Shown: positions 63,867 through 64,000 of the stretch, piece after piece
How the letters are laid out: the number at the start of each line of letters is the position of its first letter
Numbering within the stretch: the stretch's first letter is position 1
Source of the DNA: Phycisphaerales bacterium
GTDB taxonomy: Bacteria; Planctomycetota; Phycisphaerae; Phycisphaerales; UBA1924
Length of the DNA: 64,000 nucleotides
Direction: 5' to 3'
Assembly (NCBI GenBank): GCA_029260495.1
Contig: JAJDDD010000020.1
Location: forward strand, 345,317-409,316
Made by a program: the position numbers and the translations under genes
Notes under the pieces: model-generated
What the model was told of the DNA's origin: nothing
Databases searched by the model: none
The model's input: only the letters and a program-made list of their open reading frames with translations

Positions 63867-64000
63867 ATGCGTGCACATCGAGTTCGTGGTTTTACGTTGG
63901 TTGAGATTTTGATTGTGGTCGTGATCCTCGGGATCCTGGCTGCGATCGTGGTTCCGCAGTTCACGAGCGCTTCTCAGGACGCCATCAAGGGCGCCTTGGC
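63867..64000 (+). CDS. Type IV pilin/pseudopilin-like protein (3' part missing)
   Basis: Only the first 44 codons are in the window. A short leader, 'MRAHRVRG', ends in Gly before the cut and is followed by 'FTLVEILIVVVILGILAAIV' with Glu at +5, the standard prepilin motif. The next residues, 'VPQFTSASQDAIKGAL', closely resemble those of the pilin-like protein at 50980-51507, so the two are paralogues. GAAGGAG lies 7 bases before the ATG. Confidence 0.92.
   Translation, partial: MRAHRVRGFTLVEILIVVVILGILAAIVVPQFTSASQDAIKGAL

Overview
The window looks like a chromosomal segment of a GC-rich planctomycete, most likely of the Phycisphaerae/Phycisphaerales type. This is inferred from several traits found together: an MqnE of the futalosine menaquinone route, a secreted fibro-slime protein, a secreted FG-GAP propeller ending in a planctomycete-style dockerin-like tail, a Ser/Thr kinase fused to TPRs, TPR-sulfotransferase fusions, and short G|F or A|F type IV prepilins. 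No rRNA, tRNA, insertion sequence, prophage or CRISPR array was seen. Gene density is high, strands alternate often and most units hold one to three genes.

Layout. 1-7 kb (mostly minus): a YVTN propeller cut by the window edge, mqnE, a divergent giant coiled-coil/Wzz-like membrane protein, the plsC-cmk pair and a sugar-isomerase-like protein. 7-18 kb: gcvH, a LolD/MacB-type ABC ATPase with its FtsX permease, uvrB, a TPR-sulfotransferase, uvrA. 18-24 kb: murA, fibro-slime protein, a rhodanese-like lipoprotein lacking the catalytic Cys, a DsbD-alpha-like protein with a redoxin, gcvT. 24-29.4 kb: a plus-strand cluster of Ser/Thr kinase-TPR, a phosphoglycerate-mutase-like protein that has lost its active site, and a zinc-ribbon membrane protein. 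29.4-31 kb: an AT-richer island with a two-gene HEPN/DUF5343 cassette that looks acquired. 31-33.3 kb: iscS-iscU-iscA with a Fur/PerR-like palindrome over its candidate promoter.

33-47 kb: WaaP-like kinase and methyltransferase, a UVR-motif protein, a primary-type sigma factor, a secreted alpha/alpha-barrel repeat protein, rsmE, an acidic tail-anchored protein, a 2-hydroxyacid dehydrogenase-like protein, an ankyrin protein, lysS, an SDR, an LptF/G permease and a DUF4190-like protein. 47-56 kb: M16 protease, a type IV pilin-like protein, a membrane-anchored thioredoxin, two PilZ proteins, DinB-like protein, Mrp/HCF101-type ATPase, a WD40-like secreted protein. 56-64 kb: the exact-period FG-GAP propeller, an HTH-REC regulator, moaD-moeA, a secreted HEAT protein with an embedded receiver-like domain and the start of another pilin.

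Functional themes are housekeeping (nucleotide excision repair, Fe-S assembly, glycine cleavage, Moco, cell wall, lipid synthesis) mixed with envelope and secreted proteins. The best candidates for something undescribed are the HEPN/DUF5343 island, the kinase/pseudo-mutase/zinc-ribbon cluster and the coiled-coil Wzz-like protein. All functional calls come from reading motifs by eye; no database search was possible.
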